The position numbers were made by a program, and so were the translations under genes. 50,144 bases of DNA, from IMG/VR virus record IMGVR_UViG_3300032265_001977, positions 1 to 50,144 of that record; one strand, written 5' to 3'. The notes beneath the pieces are model-generated. The model was given only the letters and a program-made list of their open reading frames with translations, ran no database searches and was not told the origin of the DNA. The number at the start of each line of letters is the position of its first letter. The stretch's first letter is position 1. Of this stretch, positions 46,101-50,144 are shown piece after piece. Source of the stretch: a virus.

Positions 46101-46192
46101 AGAACTACGTCGTCGCGAGCGTAAGTTGTGCCAGATACCCATGTACCTTTCCAGTTAAAACGCAATCTGCCAATTTTAAATTCTGCTGCCAT
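37112..46192 (-). CDS. Giant (3026 aa) fibre/baseplate-type virion protein B
   Basis: Colinear paralogue of giant A. Seven CBM5/12-like repeats occupy residues ~11-445 (for example YQPGDVVVYGGYTYIS and YVIGDIAVWQNGTYVC). A lyase-like YYVCSSTGQDILTYGKTW segment follows, with only one RD-x-Y-V-I-D-A-V-V-Y-D motif (~580-600). The β-helix core is at ~916-1067 (GLRNMTLTGLLGTLG, RATNGNSSYGTYGVI). Propeller-like WSGVAYGNGYWVII and AYSTDGTNWSSL units come next, interrupted at ~2217-2414 by a LamG/concanavalin-like domain (DFTLEGWFYRSG, LNTWTHIAVSRTSGSTTMWV, YMDEVRIVKGVGKY). The C-terminal module is YTSTDQDGNFKVGGLFGVQQ and PTQKAIKSYLTSRL. Carbohydrate binding at the host surface is likely. Shine-Dalgarno AAGGAA precedes the ATG. 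Confidence 0.8.
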   Translation of the reverse strand: MAAEFKIGRLRFNWKGTWVSGTTYARDDVVLNDGTAYACLVPSVANSNFYTDLYAVPYPVWQKVTDGKTWAGNWTTGHSYGLNHIVIFGGIVYYCNTAHTSTTFASDAVKWTEYTEFTAWHTGWTTSTAYGKNDVVKYGGIIYKCIANHTSAATTLLGLENNQSSWTIVDQGIEYKGIWASSTRYKVRDVVKLNADLYICSAYNSDITFIPTNWTLWFPGKEYQGTWTNVTIYQPGDVVVYGGYTYISNTVNNTTNVPSTDSTDWTLLAQGYNFSNDWSVSGTYKVGSVVRRHGQLYEAIADNSNQDPAAYSVSTTYTASGSSGTTLIVNSTNGISVGMNIINPAFTAGQAVVSVTNNHTLVVSVGPDGAISDGASLSFVGVNYTFWTLLIPGTSWTSKWVNSTNYVIGDIAVWQNGTYVCVQNHVATSGNRPDLDTNNTYWIFYVPHARKNALNALGDIETYTTGPGYAAIPIGTQSYMLKAVSKNPTWSTMNIVPAVYYVCSSTGQDILTYGKTWDQPWKSIQYATQIVGAGTNYPNAVASLKQNKMWLITEMWNWMTYNMSQSTNGYTPASIFDETKTFRDAGYVIDAVVYDLSRGGNSQTVAATLAYFAFGSNGTLFDSAILTEISYFVSSLQFLSTLITTNVIPNQPTTQSYQTLNGNSVVINQTSNVLASETGAAASAAVLLNILTTALSTQSTSQVPQSNNGTTANIFVKTGTYSESLPIYVPENCAIVGDELRGVVVQPAVSITGTVTAINPSPTNTFTVSSTVGLTDQMPVQFVDPTISTTFIYSAMGGVTAGQTYYVAGSTITSTSFGIVNAPTFSFIGTTTSNSTTINFVSNYSNLVVGAGISGSGIPSGATILTITATALTSTYSITISAPATANASNIQLTQTGIPITLTTPNTTVSMNFYAGDCLKDMFRLRNGTGLRNMTLTGLLGTLGAPDLYTIQRPSGGSFACLDPGNGPNDTTAWIFRRSPYVQNVTAFGNGCTALKIDGTLHNGGNKSIVCNDFTHIVNDGIGIWCTGPSALTEAVSVFSYYGYSGYMADAGGRIRATNGNSSYGTYGVIATGYDATETPATGIIFNQSSQVQATVQQAYGTNSQLLRLDYTNAGSNYFTSTTNMLNFSNNFLGASWSSDGNVSFRKVTVAPTGLTEGWTLTGGTSGTDGSYLYQNISIPSAGTTYTGLSALNISGTGLNATFNVTVTSTGYAVTVLNPGSGYAVYSAGSGSQLYIPGSQLGGVDNVNNCVINVTGLTGNGIQSISVPTPGTSGNVVPAGSNLSYTCSIEIKQGTSPSVDLYAIFSGGASGTVTSSINYNFLTGVVTPSSASGGYTPVRYGAINLQTSTTAANAGWYRLWFAVNDTTGLNTQLQFRFYPRGYTGLASQYTYVYASQVELSGVPVVSSMSQWSASTAYSIIGQYLYNGNNVYRVTSTGTSTAVPPAFTSGFGNSSIYGLSLSYQGSWSPSFYQEVTGNSKYSAYANFNISGAGVGVVTIADEIRSNSVFNTRIATDSNGVTGGAGYLTASNNAQSGSNQYIQLSQSDTNTNGNYTGMRLFINSGTGAGQYGYISYFDSRTTGGTSKFAYVLKESFSSLRITSTNSGTGYFTLGTANTNTLYLNQAVQFIPTYYTTSITSTGLAQTTCTATIGGTVNTLTVGSTLGMYVNMPLTFSSAGSGVFSTVTTGYYYYIYAIIDSTTIQITNQLYGNIWQLSNVTAGPGQSMTINFPSNNSYLQGSTTNMVVNYPIQFTGTALGGLSVGTVYYILDVIDSTNFTISNNLVSVSVTSTAAGTSSGLANNYWGTSAPQYLANVPTLTVSTNTSSLVLLAPILFTSVIDSAITDSQKYYISNIINSSTFTIASSLITQTVTQTTAISNLITCSDTSLFQINQPIKFVGTSFDQYIKTETFYYISTVQSSTTFTISQSPGGPNVNLNGATGSMILKTCPAALALNADGSGTMIGTSTQTKTSLSLGIGAMNGTFSTSLFGGTGVILGQTYYVQSIPSTSTFAVSLSTGTVSGTSTSASPISLVTKTGSMNVAAVGWDHINPGTPIVSVLDNTSVYYIEPRTIYSSPPFGQNVAQTTISLGAGTSWSAVTWGNGIFVAIPSSNTLGAYSTDGTNWSSLSLPSSKSWSGVAYGNGYWVIISSGGSGNSTVAVSKSNGLGWRSYTLPSATTWSNLVYGNGTFVAIANSGNSVAYSNDYGVTWSSSYFPSTHTFTAFGNAKISTTQYKIGSSSLYLDGTANTYIQSASNTDYVLGTGDFTLEGWFYRSGNAGVNQILIDFRTTGSAAVVPTLYLNTTYVPILQVNGSTVITGSAAVALNTWTHIAVSRTSGSTTMWVNGASSGSAYTDNNNYIQGPITLGANPAGSSYFTGYMDEVRIVKGVGKYVSTFTPTTIPLLSDSYTLALLHFEGTNLSTTITNSDGSNNWSSITYGNNLFVAVSSTGPILVTQALTGGGSSTTNTFTVASTTGIVTGQIITGSGLASGTTVTNVNSGTSTITVSNNFTVQGSQNYNFYAATSTTAAYSTNGTTWTASTMPAGRWTSIAYGQGIFVAVSSLSGLTCYTFDGKTWYSSTIAIAATSVTYGQGVFLALNNTSTTAYTSEDGIQWIQQAVTNDGYSAVCFGYTGVLYNGLFVTLAGQSTGSTINAGCITKGRATVNSGVINYINQWESGSGYITNGTPVVPTASFVDPNVTTLALVNPRTSNGVLSSPTFYNRGVGYTTASTQVVITGNGFADTYQTGLTIVLNNLTRLPSPGDNLTIAGVSQVYKVTSAYSVFNTAVPLLEANVSVSPSVSVANSTANGTVVSIRSKYSQARLTNHDFLNIGYGDQDTSNYPGYPDAGYSSVPSNQTVETNFGRVFYTSTDQDGNFKVGGLFGVQQATGIVTLSASQFGLSGLNSLSLGGISVGGSSVVVTLFSTDTTFTANSDAVLPTQKAIKSYLTSRLSQGGSNTFTGQLTAGTIVVGGANFIRSTIANGTSGSVVKMVNKVYITGAGVDGNMAALDFFMRGSTHRTGRTGFGTN

Positions 46193-46225
46193 GTCTAAAT
46201 TCCTTGTATTCTATTACTTATCTTA

Positions 46226-46609
46226 TTATATTGCGCTAACTATTTGAGCCTGCGAATAGTTATAAACTTGATTAATTCTAACAACTAGTTGTCCAGTAGC
46301 ACTATCAAGGTAATAATAACAATTTTTATTATCCCAACGATATTGGTCAAATACTAGATTAGGATAAGGACGACTATGATCTGTTGCTAGTCTTCCGTCA
46401 AAAAAGTCCACACCGTATTCAAAATTTTCAAAATTTCCAGCATTTGGTCCTGGAACATTAATTGATATACTAGCTGAGGAACTTAATTGGTCAACTTTAT
46501 AAAAATAAAGTGTGCCATCATCGGCACGTTGTAATCCGTAGAAATATCTAGGGTTACCATCGCCTAATAAATCATTTAAACTGTATTCATTACCAACATA
46601 ATATGTCAT
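46226..46609 (-). CDS. Small putative virion structural protein
   Basis: 127 aa, no named family recognised. It contains YFYGLQRADDGTLYFYKVDQ, then an INVPGPNAGNFENFEYGVDF stretch, RWDNKNCYYYLDSATGQLVV and a Tyr-rich end. From memory, this YGLxRxDDGxLxxxKxDQ layout occurs in small structural proteins of marine T4-like phages, next to fibre genes. Shine-Dalgarno GGATAAC before the ATG; packed between the giant protein B gene and another small virion gene in the leftward operon. Confidence 0.6.
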   Translation of the reverse strand: MTYYVGNEYSLNDLLGDGNPRYFYGLQRADDGTLYFYKVDQLSSSASISINVPGPNAGNFENFEYGVDFFDGRLATDHSRPYPNLVFDQYRWDNKNCYYYLDSATGQLVVRINQVYNYSQAQIVSAI

Positions 46610-46620
46610 GATTGTTATCC

Positions 46621-46953
46621 TTAACTAATTTCAACGTAGCTCATTACCAAATCTAAACTACTAGATTGATTGGAGGTAATAATAACATTTGTACTAGGTC
46701 CTAATACTAACCGCTCGCCTCCATTAATAACTCTAGCACTAGTATTAGGCGGTATTACAATATTTTGAATATAATAGGCACTAGTACTAGCTATAGTATC
46801 TTGAATTTGTATACTACCCAACAACACATTTGCTGTTGTATTTGTCAAACTAAGTCCAATGACTGTAGTTTTTGCGCTGGCATTTGTGGTTAGAACAGTG
46901 GTAGGGCTTGATCCTATCCCTGAACTTAAAACATTTTTAAAAGCGGTTGTCAT
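46621..46953 (-). CDS. Small β-rich putative virion protein
   Basis: 110 aa. Strand-rich sequence with SSPTTVLTTNASAKTTVIGL, SLTNTTANVLLGSIQIQD, AYYIQNIVIPPNTSARVING, GERLVLGPSTNVIITSNQSS. The I-P-P-N-T-S and G-E-R-L-V-L-G-P-x-x-x-V motifs are typical of small phage β-sandwich proteins placed among tail fibre genes. Same length and general plan as the protein at 25.8-26.2 kb. Shine-Dalgarno GGATAATA. Follows the fibre gene at 46.96 kb after only five bases. Confidence 0.6.
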   Translation of the reverse strand: MTTAFKNVLSSGIGSSPTTVLTTNASAKTTVIGLSLTNTTANVLLGSIQIQDTIASTSAYYIQNIVIPPNTSARVINGGERLVLGPSTNVIITSNQSSSLDLVMSYVEIS

Positions 46954-46958
46954 TTCTA

Positions 46959-48014
46959 TTATCCTATCATTAGTGCGGCTTCAATTCCAATATCAGTAGC
47001 ATCGCTAAAAGTTACACCAATACTTGTTCCTGCTACGCTAGTCCAATTTACTCCATTAAATACTTCCATTTCTTGTAATTCAGTATTATATCTCATCATT
47101 CCAGTTTCGGTATAAGACAATACTGGTCGATTTTCGCTAGTTCCTACCGGTACAACAATACCATATGTGCCTGGAAATTTGGCATATCCGGTGCCAGTTT
47201 CTACAAAAGTAGTTACAGCGTTGGGTACAATATTGGTAATACTATTACCAACAAAGCGTAAATTTCCTACTACTACACCGCCTGTGCCTGAAGTTGAGAG
47301 ATTTATATCCGTATTTGACGAAATTGTACTAATTGTATTATTACTTATCTCTAATTGGCTGGAATAAAAATTACTAGTGTTTACTGTGGTAGCATTTACT
47401 GTGGTAGCGTTTACTGTGTTAGTGTATACATTATTCCATTGTAAAATACTCGATCCTAAATCATATTGATTTGTAACATTTGGAATAATATTACTGTTAA
47501 TTTCCCCGTCAAATGCAACGGTGTCAGTAGGGGCGTTTCCTAAGGTAATATTTCCGTCTGCTGTAATATTTCCGGTAGCGTGTAAATTACCATTCACTAG
47601 TGTGTTAGCGTTTAAATTTACTGTTCCGCTGCCGCTTGGGCTGATATTAATGTTAGTATTTGTACCAACTGAGCTAATATTATTGGTGTTAATTTGTAGC
47701 TGACCAACACTAATAGTACCTTGATAAACAACGCCATTAGCACCATTTGGTATCAAAGTAATCGTTGAATTTGAGCTGGAAATCGTGCTGTTGCTGATTG
47801 TTATTTCAGCAATAGTTGTTGAATTTGTTACTTGAAGATTGGTAGTACGGGTAGTGCTGTTAACATCTAGGTCGTATTGTGGCGTTGCTGTATTGACACC
47901 GATCCGGCTGTTTACAACATCCAAGTAAAGTAAGCTCGTCTCAAAGGATAAATTAACCCCATTGCGAAGGAGGTTGTCCTTTAAGAGCGGACCCGAAATT
48001 CGACCAACAGCCAT
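46959..48014 (-). CDS. Tail fibre-like protein, paralogue of the 48.2 kb gene
   Basis: 351 aa. The N-terminus GRISGPLLKDNLLRNGVNLS followed by FETSLLYLDVVNSRIGVNT is a conserved fibre-head module shared with the next gene. The shaft is made of short Asn/Thr/Ser β repeats (ISNSTISSSNSTITLIPNG, INISPSGSGTVNLNANTL, GNLHATGNITADGNITLGN). The C-terminus has GMMRYNTELQEMEVFNGVNW, the same module that opens the glycine-rich fibres, then DIGIEAALMIG. A (TVNAT) repeat lies near residues 198-212. ATG 48014 is preceded by GGGAG and a structured leader. Probable role: attachment or side fibre subunit. Confidence 0.75.
   Translation of the reverse strand: MAVGRISGPLLKDNLLRNGVNLSFETSLLYLDVVNSRIGVNTATPQYDLDVNSTTRTTNLQVTNSTTIAEITISNSTISSSNSTITLIPNGANGVVYQGTISVGQLQINTNNISSVGTNTNINISPSGSGTVNLNANTLVNGNLHATGNITADGNITLGNAPTDTVAFDGEINSNIIPNVTNQYDLGSSILQWNNVYTNTVNATTVNATTVNTSNFYSSQLEISNNTISTISSNTDINLSTSGTGGVVVGNLRFVGNSITNIVPNAVTTFVETGTGYAKFPGTYGIVVPVGTSENRPVLSYTETGMMRYNTELQEMEVFNGVNWTSVAGTSIGVTFSDATDIGIEAALMIG
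47379..47423 (-). repeat. Three tandem 15-base repeats inside a fibre gene
   Basis: Three near-identical 15-base units (plus-strand unit GTTTACTGTGGTAGC, with one to three changes) encode a TVNAT-type pentapeptide repeat in the shaft of the 46.96-48.01 kb fibre. The high nucleotide identity indicates recent slippage and a length-variable site. Confidence 0.85.
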
Positions 48015-48136
48015 TTACGCTCCCGTATACCCCGTGTTTCACGGTTAACCTAGTTTGGGATCGCTCCCGCATCCTTTCGGCTCTTTGTCGGTTTACCACA
48101 GTTGAATATCGTAGAACTTTGGTCAAGCTCTACAGT
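48015..48136 (-). ncRNA. Structured 5' leader of fibre gene (candidate cis-regulatory RNA)
   Basis: The ~120-base leader between the inferred late transcription start and ATG 48014 is the only sizeable non-coding stretch in the virion operon and is unusually rich in stems. In RNA order: a nine-pair hairpin GTAGAGCTT/AAGTTCTAC (one G-U) with loop GACCA, whose ACCA can pair with a downstream TGGT (possible pseudoknot); CC-GAAA-GG; GGGA-GCGA-TCCC, with GNRA-type loops in both; and CCGTG-AAA-CACGG. GCGGGAGCG is partly repeated at the Shine-Dalgarno (ACGGGAGCG). No T-run follows, so it is not a terminator. I cannot match it to a named riboswitch. Confidence 0.5.
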
Positions 48137-48141
48137 AATAG

Positions 48142-48149
48142 TATTTATC
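48142..48149 (-). promoter_or_regulatory. T4-type late promoter (extended match)
   Basis: GATAAATACTATTA on the minus strand matches NATAAATA plus the CTATT extension of T4 late promoters. It lies nine bases past the end of the upstream fibre gene and drives the structured leader and the leftward virion genes. Confidence 0.7.
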
Positions 48150-48157
48150 GGTTCGGG

Positions 48158-49552
48158 TTATAAACCTAGTACAAGGGCCCAAATTCCGGTTATATCGTTT
48201 ACCTCACTATTAGATATAACCGAATTTGTTCCTCTAATCGGGATCCACCCAAGGGTAGCATCGTATACTTCGGGATAACCAGTATCGCTATTAAATCTAG
48301 TTGTACCAACTTCGGGTGTATTAGGTCTGTCACCGGTATTTCCTGTAGGAATTACAACACCATTTACTCCGGAAAATTTAACATACCCATTGCCCGTTGT
48401 CGATAGTATCAAAGGCGAGTCGCTTAAATTTTCTATATCAGATCCTACCAATTGTGTAGTACTATTATTGAATTTTATTAATCCTGTCCCTGAAGCAATT
48501 AGTATAAAATCAGAAGAACTAACACTATTAAAGATATTGTTTTGCGTAACACTAACTCCGCCTGCTGTTAAAGTTGTAGAATTTATAATAGGTACATCTA
48601 GAGTTGATACGTTAATATTGTTAGTGTAAACAGTTTTCCATTGTAGGGATACAGACCCTAAATCATCTGTTATATTAGCACTAGGTATGATATTACTATC
48701 GACTTCAGCCGCAAAAGTTATAATATCTGTTGGGGCATTTCCTAGGGTGATATTTCCATCCCAAGTAATATTGCCAGTAGCGTGTAAATTTCCTGTAACT
48801 AAAACATTCCCATTTATTTGATTAGACCCACCTGATGTTGGTACATAATCCACACTAGTAATAATTAACGGCCATATATTGTTAGATGTTTTTGACAATA
48901 CATTGTTAATAATAGGAATTATAATATATCCGTATCCGGCATCAATTCCAGCATTAGCGATTGGAAAAATACTCCCGTCATTAAATTTTATAGTAGCTGA
49001 ATTGTTTAACCAAGATTCATTTATTAGTAAATCCGACGATGTAAACATCTGCGAAAAGATTACATAATTGTTTCCTGGACCAGCATAAAACGGTATAGAT
49101 TTATTTCCGGCGGCATCTTGCTGTAGCACTATTTGATGGCCAGTTAACGGTATAATAACTGGATTAATATTAACATCTGTATTGGATGTTGTGGCGCCGA
49201 TAGTATTAGAACTGAAATTCAAATTGTCAGTTGCCAGTACATTTTGAATACCAATAACAGGATTATTAGACTGATCAGGGACAATGTTAATTACATCAAC
49301 AAAGTTTTGAATCTGACTGTTTGTAATTTCAAAATTAGATCCAAGATCTGCTGTAGTAGTAACTAGTAAATTTGTAGTATTTGTAGTGCCGTTTACTAGC
49401 AAATCTCTAGTAGGAGCACTGGTATTAATGCCTATGCGATTATTAACAACATCAAAATATAATAGTTGTGTTTCAAAAGCGAGATTAACACCGTTACGCT
49501 TTAAATTATCTGCTAGTAACGGGCCGCTTATTCTACCTAGTTCTCGCCCCAT
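48158..49552 (-). CDS. Tail fibre-like protein, paralogue of the 46.96 kb gene
   Basis: 464 aa. The head module LGRISGPLLADNLKRNGVNL followed by AFETQLLYFDVVNNRIGINT is nearly the same as its paralogue's. Shaft repeats include GNLHATGNITWDGNITLGNA, shared almost word for word. A ~100-residue insertion (roughly 130-245: GHQIVLQQDAAGNKSIPFYA, YVIFSQMFTSSDLLINES, NAGIDAGYGYIIIPIINN) is absent from the shorter copy and may be an added globular domain. The C-terminus has GDRPNTPEVGTTRFNSDTGY, then PEVYDATLGWIPIRG and DITGIWALVLGL. ATG 49552 has only a weak Shine-Dalgarno-like AAAGGTAA. Likely an attachment fibre subunit. Confidence 0.75.
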   Translation of the reverse strand: MGRELGRISGPLLADNLKRNGVNLAFETQLLYFDVVNNRIGINTSAPTRDLLVNGTTNTTNLLVTTTADLGSNFEITNSQIQNFVDVINIVPDQSNNPVIGIQNVLATDNLNFSSNTIGATTSNTDVNINPVIIPLTGHQIVLQQDAAGNKSIPFYAGPGNNYVIFSQMFTSSDLLINESWLNNSATIKFNDGSIFPIANAGIDAGYGYIIIPIINNVLSKTSNNIWPLIITSVDYVPTSGGSNQINGNVLVTGNLHATGNITWDGNITLGNAPTDIITFAAEVDSNIIPSANITDDLGSVSLQWKTVYTNNINVSTLDVPIINSTTLTAGGVSVTQNNIFNSVSSSDFILIASGTGLIKFNNSTTQLVGSDIENLSDSPLILSTTGNGYVKFSGVNGVVIPTGNTGDRPNTPEVGTTRFNSDTGYPEVYDATLGWIPIRGTNSVISNSEVNDITGIWALVLGL

Positions 49553-49567
49553 AGTAGTAGCTTACCT

Positions 49568-50144
49568 TTATTGGTCAAAGCCAATTAGTGCTGTGACTGT
49601 TTTTCCGTATGGAACTGGACTACTAAAGTACAAATAGTATCCCGATCCACTTCTGCTACCTTCTGTAATTGTCAACGTTGTGCCGTTTGGAATAGTACCA
49701 GTAATGGTTGGTTTGCTGATTACAATACTTGTCAAAGCATCTGTATTAGGATCTGTTGTGTAAGAAATAATAGTTGTTGAACTTTGTAAATATACGCTTC
49801 CAGTCACGGTAGCACCAGTTATATTAACTGCTGGATAGATAGTGATTCCGCTTGTGCCAGTTGTGGCATCAAAGTTAATAGTAGTCGAGCCGCTAGTTAC
49901 AGCACCGTTAGTATGCCCTGTGTATGTTTCGTTGGCAATCGTTGGATTTTGTACAATAGTATAGTTTGTACCACTAATTTGTATAACATTCTCGACAATT
50001 ACTAGAATATTCTGGCCGCCCCATGTTGCTCCGCTTTGTACTGTAGTAGGAGGCGCAGGGTTTAATGGTCCAAAATAAACTGTACTAGCATCACCGGCGC
50101 CAAGATTTTGTTGCGTAATACCTGTGGATTCTTTGAAACGTAAA
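49568..50144 (-). CDS. Putative virion protein, 5' end beyond window
   Basis: The leftward frame is open from the window edge to the stop at 49568 (about 191 codons visible), so the N-terminus lies outside; the in-frame GTG at 49807 is internal, not a start. Visible sequence from the edge includes FKESTGITQQNLGAGDASTV, YFGPLNPAPPTTVQSGATWG, INFDATTGTSGITIYPAVNI, TGSVYLQSSTTIISY, TPNGT-type turns and a C-terminal GKTVTALIGFDQ. The Ser/Thr/Gly-rich β character and operon position suggest another tail or fibre protein. No family assigned. Confidence 0.65.
   Translation of the reverse strand, partial: LRFKESTGITQQNLGAGDASTVYFGPLNPAPPTTVQSGATWGGQNILVIVENVIQISGTNYTIVQNPTIANETYTGHTNGAVTSGSTTINFDATTGTSGITIYPAVNITGATVTGSVYLQSSTTIISYTTDPNTDALTSIVISKPTITGTIPNGTTLTITEGSRSGSGYYLYFSSPVPYGKTVTALIGFDQ

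Noticed and set aside
26198-46192. CRISPR or direct-repeat array in the giant genes
   Set aside because: The apparent repeats are degenerate coding repeats in frame, not identical repeats with unique spacers.
48015-48157. tRNA or rho-independent terminator in the fibre leader
   Set aside because: No cloverleaf with a T-loop GTTCGA-type sequence and no T-run after the hairpins.
49568-49807. A separate 79-residue gene
   Set aside because: The frame is open upstream to the window edge, so this is the end of a larger truncated protein.

Overview
This window looks like part of an uncultured aquatic T4-like myovirus (tailed phage), AT-rich and almost entirely coding. The phage assignment rests on five observations: a gp15-like tail sheath stabilizer at the left edge; very large Ser/Thr/Gly-rich fibre or baseplate-type proteins; an S74 endosialidase-type chaperone domain; a tail-assembly chaperone; and several copies of a T4-type late promoter box (NATAAATA). 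I see no tRNA, rRNA, CRISPR array, transposase or integrase. No gene-free stretch exceeds about 150 bases.

Layout. (1) 1-4.6 kb, rightward: the end of the gp15-like gene, a 2OG-Fe(II) oxygenase, a Nudix hydrolase, then groES-groEL closed by a strong terminator. (2) 4.6-8.4 kb, leftward: a divergent flavin-dependent halogenase, three 2OG-Fe(II) oxygenases and a tail-assembly chaperone. (3) 8.4-13.2 kb, rightward: two tryptophan-halogenase-family proteins, one oxygenase, and an oxygenase fused to an HD-like (DUF6817-like) domain. (4) 13.2-15.3 kb: a leftward oxygenase divergent from a fourth halogenase. (5) 15.3-17.7 kb, leftward: four overlapping oxygenase genes behind a late promoter box. (6) 17.8-21.3 kb, rightward: another oxygenase and a fifth halogenase flanked by two paralogous proteins of unknown function. 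(7) 21.3-50.1 kb, all leftward: a virion module with three tandem glycine-rich fibre proteins, an S74-terminated fibre, two small structural proteins, two giant paralogous proteins (3621 and 3026 residues), another small protein, two paralogous fibres separated by a late promoter and a structured leader, and a protein truncated by the window edge.

The standout is the block between 5.1 and 21.3 kb: five flavin-dependent halogenase homologues interleaved with eleven Fe(II)/2-oxoglutarate oxygenase homologues (a twelfth lies at 1.4-2.1 kb), inserted between morphogenesis genes. Single viral halogenases are known in cyanophages, and 2OG oxygenases are common in marine phages. An array of this size, including a fused HD-like domain, a paralogue pair of unknown function and degenerate or unusual metal sites, suggests an oxidative or halogenating tailoring system. 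Its substrate could be the phage's own fibre proteins, a host surface molecule or a small metabolite; the sequence does not decide. No flavin reductase is visible in the window, so reduced flavin would have to come from the host or from elsewhere in the phage genome.
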